NCBI GenBank assembly: GCA_023251725.1
Contig: JAHEYG010000029.1
Location: 1-34,101 of the forward strand
Direction: 5' to 3'
Source of the DNA: Sphingobacteriaceae bacterium
Lineage (GTDB): Bacteria; Bacteroidota; Bacteroidia; B-17B0; Aurantibacillaceae
Length of the DNA: 34,101 bases
The notes beneath the pieces are model-generated. The model was given only the letters and a program-made list of their open reading frames with translations, searched no databases and had not been told where the DNA came from. Position numbers and translations under genes: made by a program. Of the stretch, positions 1-7,687 are shown piece after piece (positions within the stretch are counted from its first letter, which is position 1; the number at the start of each line of letters is the position of its first letter).

Positions 1-1083
1 AGTATACTCTCAAAAAACGAAACTGATGTTTTAACTGCCTTGCAAAAAGAAAAACGCGACCTCGAAGATTTTAAAGCCTTAATTTCTCCTGCTGCTCTCC
101 CTTACCTCGAACAAATAGCGTGGTTGAGCCACGATATCACACAAAAACGTTTTGGTAAAACCATTCAAATGTATGTGCCTTTGTATTTGAGTAATGAATG
201 TCAGAATATTTGTACTTACTGCGCTTTTAGTTACGATAATAAAATAAAACGCAAAACACTTAGCGACGAAGAAATTTTAAAAGAAGCCTATGCCATTAAA
301 GATTTAGGTTACGACCATGTTTTATTGGTAACCGGTGAAGCAACTCAAACTGTTGGTATAAATTATTTACAGAACGCCATACAATTATTGAAACCGCATT
401 TTTCTCATATTTCCATTGAAGTTCAGCCGCTCGATGAAAACGAATATGAAATTTTACAAGCCGAAGGATTAAATACGGTTTTGGTTTATCAGGAAACATA
501 TCATAGAGAAAATTATAAATTGCATCATCCGAAAGGAAAAAAATCAAATTTCGATTACCGATTAGAAACCCCCGACCGTTTGGGAAAAACCAATATCCAT
601 AAAATTGGTTTAGGTGTTTTAATTGGTTTGGAAGACTGGCGGACCGATTGTTTTTTTACTGCGCTACATTTAAATTATTTAGAAAAAACATATTGGCAAA
701 CTAAATACAGTATTTCTTTCCCACGTTTACGGCCAATTGAATTGGGAAATTCTGAATCCTCTTCTATGAAAAGTTTTTCTGAATTTATGACAGACAAAGA
801 GTTGGTTCAATTAATTTGTGCTTACCGTTTGTTTAATGAAGAGGTAGAATTATCAATTTCTACAAGAGAAAGTGAAAAATTTCGCAATCATATTATTAAA
901 TTAGGAATTACTTCCATCAGCGCAGGCTCCAAAACAAATCCGGGCGGTTATGTTGTAGAACCGCAATCGTTAGAACAATTTGAAATTTGTGACGAAAGAA
1001 GTGCACAAGAAATTTCTGAGATGATAAAACAAAAAGGCTACGAACCGGTTTGGAAAGACTGGGAAAAAGTATTTACGATATGA
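1..1083 (+). CDS. thiH: 2-iminoacetate synthase ThiH (5' end outside window)
   Basis: This radical-SAM enzyme cleaves tyrosine to give dehydroglycine (2-iminoacetate), the glycine-derived part of the thiazole ring of thiamin. It acts in the cytoplasm with the ThiG synthase. The CX3CX2C cluster motif is visible as ECQNICTYCAF near the N-terminal third, followed by the (beta/alpha) barrel and the GxxxGLxDWR-like segment 'GVLIGLEDWRTD'. The reading frame is open from base 1, reading SILSKNETDVLTALQKEK and so on. The first in-frame TTG at 40 is therefore probably not the start, and the true start lies upstream of the window. The stop overlaps the next start (ATGA at 1080-1083), indicating translational coupling. 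The family is very secure. The exact N-terminus is not visible. Confidence 0.95.
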   Translation, partial: SILSKNETDVLTALQKEKRDLEDFKALISPAALPYLEQIAWLSHDITQKRFGKTIQMYVPLYLSNECQNICTYCAFSYDNKIKRKTLSDEEILKEAYAIKDLGYDHVLLVTGEATQTVGINYLQNAIQLLKPHFSHISIEVQPLDENEYEILQAEGLNTVLVYQETYHRENYKLHHPKGKKSNFDYRLETPDRLGKTNIHKIGLGVLIGLEDWRTDCFFTALHLNYLEKTYWQTKYSISFPRLRPIELGNSESSSMKSFSEFMTDKELVQLICAYRLFNEEVELSISTRESEKFRNHIIKLGITSISAGSKTNPGGYVVEPQSLEQFEICDERSAQEISEMIKQKGYEPVWKDWEKVFTI

Positions 1084-1505
1084 AATTATTTTTATACAAA
1101 ACATTCGCCAGAGTTGCTTTAATGCCCTACATCGGCGGAACAGTAATTCATTTTTTACGTCTTTCAGGAATTATTATTTTTATGGAATTTCCCTACGAGG
1201 TTGATTGGGTAATTTGTATTATTGGCGGCTACGCGCTTTTTGGTTTTATTTTAAACATTAAAAAAATAAATTTTATTTCTTTGGCTGATAAAATATTTTA
1301 TGGTCTGGTTATTTTTCATCTCGGAATTTCTGTTGTACTTCACGCCTATTCATTAATTGTTGTAAATCATAATTGGATGCTGGTTTTTCCGATGTGGTAT
1401 AGTTTTATAGCTATGGGATATTTTATCGGCCTTGGAATTTATTGTTTTGTTTTAGGAAATAGAATTAGTAAATCACTCGCCGCACACCAAAGTAATAATG
1501 CTTAA
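1080..1505 (+). CDS. small four-helix membrane protein inside the thiamin operon
   Basis: This is a 141-residue hydrophobic protein with about four predicted membrane helices (around residues 10-35, 43-58, 68-90 and 100-125) and a short polar C-terminus. I do not recognise a named family. I chose the ATG at 1080 because it forms an ATGA overlap with thiH. An in-frame ATG at 1050 lies inside thiH and would add ten residues with no sign of conservation. The stop overlaps the next gene, whose ATG is at 1498, by 8 bases. Being coupled on both sides to thiH and thiF suggests a thiamin-linked or membrane-associated role, but this is inference from position only. Confidence 0.8.
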   Translation: MKLFLYKTFARVALMPYIGGTVIHFLRLSGIIIFMEFPYEVDWVICIIGGYALFGFILNIKKINFISLADKIFYGLVIFHLGISVVLHAYSLIVVNHNWMLVFPMWYSFIAMGYFIGLGIYCFVLGNRISKSLAAHQSNNA

Positions 1506-2208
1506 AAAAGAAGAGATTACTCGTTTCAAAAAACAAATTTTGTTATCAGAAATTGGCTTTAACGGTCAGCTTACACTGAAAAACGCAAAGATCGCTGTTG
1601 TTGGCGCGGGTGGTTTGGGTTGTCCGGTTTTACAATATTTAGCTTCTTGCGGTGTTGGAACAATCGGAATAATCGATTTTGATATAGTAGATGTTTCTAA
1701 TCTTCATCGGCAAATTTTATATAGCGTTAATGATTTAGGAGCAAAAAAAGTGGATGTTGCGGCGAAAAAAATTGAGCAATTAAATAAGGAATGTTTAATT
1801 CATAAACACGACACTCTTCTTAATGAAAATAATGCGCAGGAAATTTTTAAAAATTATGATTTAATTATTGACGGCTCTGATAATTTTTTAACACGATACG
1901 CAGTGAACGACGCTTGCGTGAAATTAAATATTCCATTAGTATATGGTAGTATTTTAGGATTTGAAGGTCAGCTAGCGGTTTTTAATTTTAAGGGGGGTAA
2001 AAATTTACGCGATTTATTTCCTGAATCTCCAAACAAAGAAGACGTTCCTGATTGTTCCGAAAATGGAGTGCTGGGTTCTTTGCCCGGTGTTATTGGCACT
2101 ATGATGGCGAACGAGGCTTTGAAAATAATTTTAAGTTTGCCTTGCTTAAAAAATCAATTAATTGTTTTTGATACGAAGAATTTAATTTTTAATAAAATAG
2201 AATTTTAA
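1498..2208 (+). CDS. thiF: ThiF/MoeB/HesA-type sulfur-carrier adenylyltransferase
   Basis: This E1-like enzyme adenylates the C-terminus of a small sulfur carrier. In this operon the carrier is most likely ThiS, so that thiol can be transferred for thiazole synthesis. The nucleotide-binding loop GAGGLG is near residue 37, the NLHRQILY arginine segment near residue 70, and the DGSDNFLTRY segment near residue 125. The acceptor cysteine is Cys186 in PDCSENGVLG. The protein has 236 residues, slightly short. The CxxC pair that normally precedes the LFPE segment reads NLRDLFPE here, and the C-terminal CxxC is absent because the protein ends soon after the 'FDTKNLIF' strand, so the usual structural zinc site is missing. 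MoeB cannot be excluded on sequence alone. The thiH neighbourhood favours ThiF. Confidence 0.88.
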   Translation: MLKKEEITRFKKQILLSEIGFNGQLTLKNAKIAVVGAGGLGCPVLQYLASCGVGTIGIIDFDIVDVSNLHRQILYSVNDLGAKKVDVAAKKIEQLNKECLIHKHDTLLNENNAQEIFKNYDLIIDGSDNFLTRYAVNDACVKLNIPLVYGSILGFEGQLAVFNFKGGKNLRDLFPESPNKEDVPDCSENGVLGSLPGVIGTMMANEALKIILSLPCLKNQLIVFDTKNLIFNKIEF

Positions 2209-2209
2209 A

Positions 2210-3127
2210 ATGAAATTAATTCGCGCCGGAAGTTTGTTTTTATTAATTATTTTTTCTTCCTGTAGTTTTAACTTTATGTTTTTGGTTCCTGATAAAATTT
2301 CTAAAAACACAAAGCAAATAAAAGTTTTAAATCGCGAAAAAGATACGGTTGTTATTTCTTATTCAGGAAGTAATTTTCAGCCCATGTTTATTAAAAACAA
2401 AGACACTGTTCAGGATGATTTTACAATTGAAAGTGTTGTTTTTAAAAGTACCAATGGAAATAATTTAAACGGCTGGTTAATAAAACCAAAAAATACAGCT
2501 CCTGAAATTACATTATTGCATTTTCATGGCAATGCCGGAAATTTATTAAGTCAGTATAAAGCAATGACTCCCTTAATAAAAAACGGATTCCAAATATTTT
2601 TATTTGACTACAGCGGCTTTGGTTTTTCGGAAGGAAAGGCAACCCGAAAAAATGTTTTACTCGACGGCTTGTCTGCTTTAGATTATATTAAAACCCGAGA
2701 TGATGTTAAGGAAACAAAAATTGTATTGTACGGACAATCGCTCGGCGGACACTTAGCCGCTGTTATTGGCGAAAAACGGCAAAATGAAATTGCTGCTTTA
2801 GTAATTGAAGGCGCCTTTTCTTCTCATAACGATATTGCAGCGCACACGGCTCGGCAATTATATTTGCCGGGATTTTTAGGAAGACTTTTTGTACAACATG
2901 GATATTGCGCCAAACAATCCATTGTATACTATAAAAAACCTTTATTAATTATTCACAGCACAGAAGATGAAATTGTGCCGTTTTACATGGGGGAAAAAAT
3001 ATTTTCATTGGCAAACGAACCAAAAGAATTTTATGAAATAAAAAAATGCCACATTTGCGGACCAAAATATTATTCAGATGAAATTTCTGAAAAAATAAAA
3101 AAAATGCTACTTCGACAGGCTCAGTAA
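2210..3127 (+). CDS. alpha/beta hydrolase, probable lipoprotein
   Basis: This 305-residue protein starts with a lipoprotein-type signal (positively charged start, LLIIFSSCS lipobox with Cys19 as the likely lipidated residue). A single alpha/beta-hydrolase domain of the YfhR/BEM46-like type follows. The oxyanion segment is HFHGNAGN and the nucleophile elbow is GQSLGG. The acid is probably the Asp in HSTEDEIVP and the histidine the one in KKCHICG. The substrate is unknown, with an esterase or peptidase-like activity most likely. It starts one base after the thiF stop, so it may be co-transcribed with the thiamin genes. The last residues (LRQAQ) and the stop codon lie inside a dispersed short repeat (3106-3129), so the native C-terminus has probably been replaced or extended by that repeat. 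Confidence 0.85.
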   Translation: MKLIRAGSLFLLIIFSSCSFNFMFLVPDKISKNTKQIKVLNREKDTVVISYSGSNFQPMFIKNKDTVQDDFTIESVVFKSTNGNNLNGWLIKPKNTAPEITLLHFHGNAGNLLSQYKAMTPLIKNGFQIFLFDYSGFGFSEGKATRKNVLLDGLSALDYIKTRDDVKETKIVLYGQSLGGHLAAVIGEKRQNEIAALVIEGAFSSHNDIAAHTARQLYLPGFLGRLFVQHGYCAKQSIVYYKKPLLIIHSTEDEIVPFYMGEKIFSLANEPKEFYEIKKCHICGPKYYSDEISEKIKKMLLRQAQ

Positions 3128-3129
3128 CC
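3106..3129. repeat. short dispersed palindromic repeat at the end of the hydrolase gene
   Basis: The core TTCGACAGGCTCAGT resembles a short interspersed element that I recall as common in Bacteroidota genomes (TTCGACAAGCTCAG-type). The ends (TACT...AGTA) can pair weakly. It overlaps the last codons of the hydrolase and contains its TAA stop. Only one copy is seen in this window, so the repeat identity rests on recalled similarity. Confidence 0.55.
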
Positions 3130-3146
3130 AAAAAATAAAAAACCTT

Positions 3147-3569
3147 ATGCCAACTTATATTTATTTCGCTATTCTCTCGATGCTGTTTGCCGGATTAACA
3201 GCAGTAATTGCAAAATTTGGGTTAAAAGATATTCCTGCTGATTTAGGTTTGGCAATAAGAACGGTTGTGGTTTTTGTTTTGGTGGTTATTAATTTTTTTG
3301 CATGGCACAATGTAAATACCATTAAACAAGTTACGCCAAAGGCGTTTTTGTTTCTGGCAATTTCGGGCTTAACCACCGCTCTCTCGTGGATATTTTATTA
3401 TCGCGCCATAAAAATAGGAGATGTTTCGGTGGTTGCTGTTATTGATAAGGCGAGTATTGTTATCACTCTTATTTTATCTTTTTGGTTATTAAAAGAACCA
3501 TTTACAATTCGCATCATTGTGGCAGGATTATTTATTATTACCGGGTTGCTGATTTTAATCTGGAAATAA
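3147..3569 (+). CDS. small EamA-family (DMT) membrane transporter
   Basis: This 140-residue integral membrane protein consists of a single EamA/EmrE-like half with about five hydrophobic segments. The conserved end of the domain is visible: a GDVSVVAVIDKAS segment, then a helix, then WLLKEPFT and a last helix ending LLILIWK. Full-length EamA exporters have two such halves (about 300 residues), so this one probably works as a dimer, as small multidrug-type transporters do. The substrate cannot be told. It lies 19 bases after the hydrolase and converges, with only five bases between stops, on the minus-strand DUF3592 gene. Confidence 0.85.
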   Translation: MPTYIYFAILSMLFAGLTAVIAKFGLKDIPADLGLAIRTVVVFVLVVINFFAWHNVNTIKQVTPKAFLFLAISGLTTALSWIFYYRAIKIGDVSVVAVIDKASIVITLILSFWLLKEPFTIRIIVAGLFIITGLLILIWK

Positions 3570-3574
3570 ATTTA

Positions 3575-4021
3575 TCACGAAATATAATTTAGTAATCCAA
3601 TCATCGCCGACAAAAATCCCATAAAAATTACAAAAATATACATTATTAGTCCATCGCAATATACCACAGATTCATTATTGTTTTCGGGATTAACAAAAAT
3701 TTCGATGTCGCTATTAATTTTTTTCAGAAATTTTTCTCCGTCTTTAATTAAAAATCCTTTTTCGCCTTTCATCAGTTCTACTAAAAACACCACGTTGTTT
3801 TTATACTCAACTCCGTTTATTTTATAGGAATATTCTATCGTCACTGTATTTCTTACTCTTCCCGAAGTAGAAAGTTTTTTTGGAATGATTCCCTTCGACA
3901 AAACTTTAGCTTTTACTTTCATCCATTTCGAAACTTTTCTGTTTAGCCTAAAAAGTTTCGTTCCATAGTAAATGGCAACAAAGGCAATTATCAGCGAGAA
4001 TATTAATGTAAATAATTTCAT
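3575..4021 (-). CDS. DUF3592 membrane protein
   Basis: This 148-residue protein has an N-terminal membrane helix (about residues 3-22), an extracytoplasmic domain and a C-terminal helix (about residues 124-145). The middle contains the pattern typical of DUF3592: a basic 'VKAKVLSKGI' strand, then TIEYSYKINGVEYKN, then a segment ending VNPENNNESV. The function of the family is unknown. The gene is divergent from the DUF2071 gene, with only 37 AT-rich bases between the two starts that must hold both promoters. I see no strong promoter match there. Confidence 0.75.
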   Translation of the reverse strand: MKLFTLIFSLIIAFVAIYYGTKLFRLNRKVSKWMKVKAKVLSKGIIPKKLSTSGRVRNTVTIEYSYKINGVEYKNNVVFLVELMKGEKGFLIKDGEKFLKKINSDIEIFVNPENNNESVVYCDGLIMYIFVIFMGFLSAMIGLLNYIS

Positions 4022-4058
4022 TTGTATATTATAAAAATAAGCATAATTTTATATTGAA

Positions 4059-4769
4059 ATGGAAAAAGTTTTTTTAGAGGCCGATTGGCGAAAATTAGTA
4101 ATGGCAAATTATTGTGTGGATCAAAATATCCTGAAAAAATATTTACCGCATAAAACAGAATTCGATTTGTTTAATGGAAATTGTTATTTGAGTTTAGTCG
4201 CTTTTATGTTTGAGAATGTAAAGATAAAGGGTTTTAAAATTCCGTTTCACACCAATTTCGAAGAAGTAAATCTGCGTTATTACGTAAAACATAAATCGCC
4301 GGAAGGCGAATGGAAACGCGGTGTAGTTTTTATTAAGGAAATTGTGCCGAAGCGCGCCATTACTTTTGTGGCCAATACTATTTATAACGAAAATTACATA
4401 ACCATGCCAATGGCTCATCGTTGGGAAAATAAAAATGATTCGCTACACGTAAAATATAATTGGGGAAATAAAAATAGTTTTAGTATTGAGGCGCAAAATA
4501 AAACAATAGAAATAAAAGAAAATTCAGAAGAAGAATTTATTACCGAACATTATTGGGGTTATACAAAAATAAACGAAACAAAAACTTCCGAATACAATGT
4601 TCAACATCCGCGGTGGAAAGTTTACCCGGTAAATAATTTTAAAATTGAATCTGATTTTACGGATGTGTACGGAAAAGACTTTTCGTTTTTAAAAAACGCC
4701 GTTCCTGATTCGGTTTTTCTAGCAGAAGGCTCCGAGATAAAAGTCTTAAACGGTCAATTGCTTAAATGA
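4059..4769 (+). CDS. DUF2071 (YqjF-like) protein
   Basis: This 236-residue soluble protein matches the DUF2071 layout. It opens with FLEADWRKLVMANY and DQNILKKYLP. A FNGNCYLSLVAFMFENVKIKGF segment follows, then the NLRYYV strand and a C-terminal YPVNNFKIESDF...VFLAEGSEIKV end. The family has an unknown biochemical role and a fold related to acetoacetate decarboxylase-like barrels. The start at 4059 is the first ATG, with no Shine-Dalgarno. The gene is followed after 22 bases by the first TPR gene, whose own possible promoter lies in this gene's last codons. Confidence 0.8.
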   Translation: MEKVFLEADWRKLVMANYCVDQNILKKYLPHKTEFDLFNGNCYLSLVAFMFENVKIKGFKIPFHTNFEEVNLRYYVKHKSPEGEWKRGVVFIKEIVPKRAITFVANTIYNENYITMPMAHRWENKNDSLHVKYNWGNKNSFSIEAQNKTIEIKENSEEEFITEHYWGYTKINETKTSEYNVQHPRWKVYPVNNFKIESDFTDVYGKDFSFLKNAVPDSVFLAEGSEIKVLNGQLLK

Positions 4770-4787
4770 ATCTTTTTATCTAATTTG
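4758..4787 (+). promoter_or_regulatory. possible promoter of the TPR operon
   Basis: TTG at 4758-4760, then 20 bases, then TAATTTG at 4781-4787, one base shorter than the Bacteroidota -7 consensus TAnnTTTG. The ATG at 4792 would be only about five bases downstream, so the transcript would be nearly leaderless. This is a weak match. Confidence 0.35.
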
Positions 4788-4791
4788 CACT

Positions 4792-6171
4792 ATGAAGTCG
4801 CTTTATAATATTTTATTCTTCGTTTTCATAATTAGTATAGGCGCTTTTAAAACTGCTCTTGGTCAGCCTCAAAATTTAATCGATTCGCTGCAAACTATTA
4901 TTAAAACTTCGGCAAACGACACAAATAAAGTTGATAATCTTAACCTTATCGGGTGGGAATATTTTATAAAAGGGAATTATAAAGACGCGCTTCTCTATTC
5001 TAACGAAGCGCTTGATTTGGCTCAAAAAATTGTGATGCCCGGTGGAATTGGCGGATTCAAAAAAGGAAAAGGGGCCGCATTAAATGATCTTGGTCTTATT
5101 TATATGTACACCGGTAATTACCCTAAGGCGCTCGATCATTTTTTAAAATCTTTAAAAATTGCAGAAGAACTTTCAAATAAGCGGGGAATGACCTTCGTTT
5201 TAAACAATATTGGTGTCATTTATAAAGAACAGTCAGAAACAGAGAAGGCGCTTCGATATTTTATTAAAGCACTTAAAATAAACGAAGATGCAGGAAACAA
5301 TCGGGGAATTGCCGAAGATCTAGGTAATATCGGAACCATATATGTTGATCTTGGAGAATATGAAAAGGCGCTTGATTATTTTTTCCGTGTAAAAAAAATA
5401 GTTGACGGTTCTGATAATACAGATAATAAATCTATCGTGTTAGGAAATATTGGCGGAGCTTATTTTCATTTGAATAATTTCGAAAAGGCCTTTGAAAATT
5501 ATTCGGAGGCATTAAAGCAGGACGAAGCAAATGGTAATAAAATGGGCGCCGCTATTCGTTATTCAGACCTGGCCTTACTTTTTTCGGCTCAGAAGAAATT
5601 CGGTGATGCTGAAAAGTATTTGAATAAAGCGTTGGGTATAGATACAATAATAGGCTATCTCGATCATACAAAAACAACTTATTTGCAATTGAGCGAGCTT
5701 TGTTATCAAACGAGGCGACAAAAACTCGCTCTCGACTATTATAAAAAATACATCTCGGTTCGTGATACTCTTTTAAACGAAGAGAATACAAAAAAAATGG
5801 TGCAAGCGGAAATGAATTTTGATTTTGACAAAAAAACCGCTACGGCAAAGACCGAGCAAGACAAAAAAGATTTAGTAAGCAGCGAAGAAAAACAAAAGCA
5901 AAAAATTATTATTCTTTCGGTTTCACTCGGACTTGTTCTTGTAATAATATTAACAATCGTTATTTTCAGAAGCTTGCGTCAAAATCAGAAAAAAAACAAA
6001 ATTATTACTTATCAAAAAGAGTTGGTTGAACATCAAAAGGAATTAGTGGACGAAAAACAAAAAGAAATTTTAGATAGTATTTATTACGCCCGAAGGATTC
6101 AGCGGGCACTTATTACCAACGAAAAATATATTGAAAAGCTTTTAAATAAAATGAATAATAAAAATGTTTAA
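4792..6171 (+). CDS. TPR-repeat membrane protein, first of three paralogs
   Basis: This 459-residue protein has a signal peptide (residues 1 to about 24, ending ALGQ), then about six to seven TPR/TPR_12 units in a periplasmic region (residues about 35-320; pattern 'LNNIGVIYKEQ...KALRYFIKALKI'). A charged stretch and one membrane helix follow (about residues 371-392), then a short cytoplasmic coiled coil ending DEKQKEILDSIYYARRIQ and a tail that stops 20-odd residues later. In related Bacteroidota proteins this linker is followed by a SpoIIE/PP2C phosphatase or a kinase, and here nothing follows. It probably acts as a sensor or scaffold across the inner membrane. The stop overlaps the next start by 8 bases. 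Confidence 0.85.
   Translation: MKSLYNILFFVFIISIGAFKTALGQPQNLIDSLQTIIKTSANDTNKVDNLNLIGWEYFIKGNYKDALLYSNEALDLAQKIVMPGGIGGFKKGKGAALNDLGLIYMYTGNYPKALDHFLKSLKIAEELSNKRGMTFVLNNIGVIYKEQSETEKALRYFIKALKINEDAGNNRGIAEDLGNIGTIYVDLGEYEKALDYFFRVKKIVDGSDNTDNKSIVLGNIGGAYFHLNNFEKAFENYSEALKQDEANGNKMGAAIRYSDLALLFSAQKKFGDAEKYLNKALGIDTIIGYLDHTKTTYLQLSELCYQTRRQKLALDYYKKYISVRDTLLNEENTKKMVQAEMNFDFDKKTATAKTEQDKKDLVSSEEKQKQKIIILSVSLGLVLVIILTIVIFRSLRQNQKKNKIITYQKELVEHQKELVDEKQKEILDSIYYARRIQRALITNEKYIEKLLNKMNNKNV
6052..6086 (+). repeat. 35-bp exact repeat in the tail of TPR paralog 1 (partner at 9179-9213)
   Basis: These bases, coding for the EKQKEILDSIYY part of the tail, are identical to 9179-9213 in the third paralog. 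The middle paralog has substitutions in the same place. This suggests duplication or gene conversion between the outer genes. Confidence 0.8.
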
Positions 6172-7687
6172 TTTTAAACGACATATTGTTTTTTGGTGTA
6201 CACTTGTTGTCGCGGCCCAATGCCTTGCTCAAAACAATTCGGCAGATTCATTGCTATCGTTAATCAAAACAAGCTCCGACGACACAATTAAAATTTCTCG
6301 TCTTTTTAATATCAGCAATCTTTTTGCAGACGTAGGTAACCACGATAGCGCTTTGTTTTTTGCTAAAAAAGCCTTGACTTTAGCGGAACTGATGCATAAA
6401 AAAGCAATTACCCCTCTCGAATTAAAAGCGTATCACAAGCGGATAGGCTTCTCAAAAAGCGCCATAGGCTTGATTCATTATTACAAAGGTGATTATCTTG
6501 AAGCAATGAAGTTTTATAAAGAAGCGCTGGAAATATTCAATACCTATAATATGAATGCTAAAAAAGCTTCAGTATTAGGAAATATGGGCCTTGTTTTTAT
6601 GTACGGGGGCGATTATCCCAAGGCTCTCGATTATTATCTGCAGGGGCTAAAAATTGATGAAGAAATAAAAGATAAAAGCGGAATGGCGAAACGCCTTGGA
6701 AATATTGGAATAGTTTATGAACAGCAGGGTGATTTTACTAAAGCGATTGAGTATTACGAAAAAGCCCTCCGGCTTGCTTATGAGTTAAATGATAAAGCGC
6801 GCATTGCAACACAATTTGGGAATATAGGAAATGTATATAACGAACTTAATAATAAAAAACTTGCGTTAGAAAATTATCAGAAAGCTTTAAAAATTGCAGA
6901 AGAAATAAAAGATAAAAAAAGAATAACCGTGCAGTTGATAAATATAGGGCTTATTTTTTTGCTCGATAATAATAATACCACAGCTATTGAATATTATCGT
7001 AAAGCGCTCAGGCTGGCTTGGGAAACCGGCGATAAGAATAGAATGGCCATCCTTTTCGGCAACATTGGTTTGGCTCAGATTTCGCTGAATAAATTTTCGG
7101 AGGCGCATGATAATATTATTAAGGCGATAGCCATGTCTGACGCCCTCGGATTAAACGACTACAAAAAAGAATTCTACGGGTACCTGAGTACGCTGTATGA
7201 AAAATCAACACTATCGCTTCCTGATACCAGCGGTAAAAAATTTTTAAGTAACGAGCAAATGAGATTGCTGTCAAAGTATTATTATATCAAATATATAGCG
7301 TTACGAGATACGCTTATGGGTACCGAACGACAAAAAGATATTGTAAGAAAGCAATTAAACTTTGAGTTTGATAAAAAACAACGTGAAGATGAATTAATCA
7401 GGGAAAAGGAAAGGGCTATTGCAAAGCAAGAAGCACAGAAAAAAAATATTATTCTTCTTGCTACTATATCCGGTTTGTTTTTGCTTTTTGTTTTCTCGGG
7501 TTTCGTGGTGTATTCGTTAAGAAAAACAAAGAAACAAAAGAAGATTATTGAGTTGCAGAAGCAGTTTGTAGATGAAAAACAAAAGGAAATTTTAGATTCC
7601 ATTCGTTATGCTAAACGGATTCAACAATCGTTGTTGACTTCTGAGAAGTATATTGATAAAAACTTGAAACGCCTAAATAAAACATAA
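6164..7687 (+). CDS. TPR-repeat membrane protein, second paralog
   Basis: This 507-residue protein has the same layout as the preceding gene. It has a signal peptide (residues 1 to about 22, ending CLAQ) and about seven TPR units (residues about 75-345, with motifs such as LGNMGLVFMYGGDYPKALDY). A 'YIALRDTLMG' segment, a charged region and a membrane helix (about residues 428-450) follow. The cytoplasmic tail contains DEKQKEILDSIRYAKRIQ and SEKYIDKNLKRLNK. No catalytic domain follows the linker. The ATG lies inside the end of the upstream gene (8-base overlap) and the third paralog starts directly after the stop, so all three are translated from one message. Confidence 0.85.
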   Translation: MFNFKRHIVFWCTLVVAAQCLAQNNSADSLLSLIKTSSDDTIKISRLFNISNLFADVGNHDSALFFAKKALTLAELMHKKAITPLELKAYHKRIGFSKSAIGLIHYYKGDYLEAMKFYKEALEIFNTYNMNAKKASVLGNMGLVFMYGGDYPKALDYYLQGLKIDEEIKDKSGMAKRLGNIGIVYEQQGDFTKAIEYYEKALRLAYELNDKARIATQFGNIGNVYNELNNKKLALENYQKALKIAEEIKDKKRITVQLINIGLIFLLDNNNTTAIEYYRKALRLAWETGDKNRMAILFGNIGLAQISLNKFSEAHDNIIKAIAMSDALGLNDYKKEFYGYLSTLYEKSTLSLPDTSGKKFLSNEQMRLLSKYYYIKYIALRDTLMGTERQKDIVRKQLNFEFDKKQREDELIREKERAIAKQEAQKKNIILLATISGLFLLFVFSGFVVYSLRKTKKQKKIIELQKQFVDEKQKEILDSIRYAKRIQQSLLTSEKYIDKNLKRLNKT

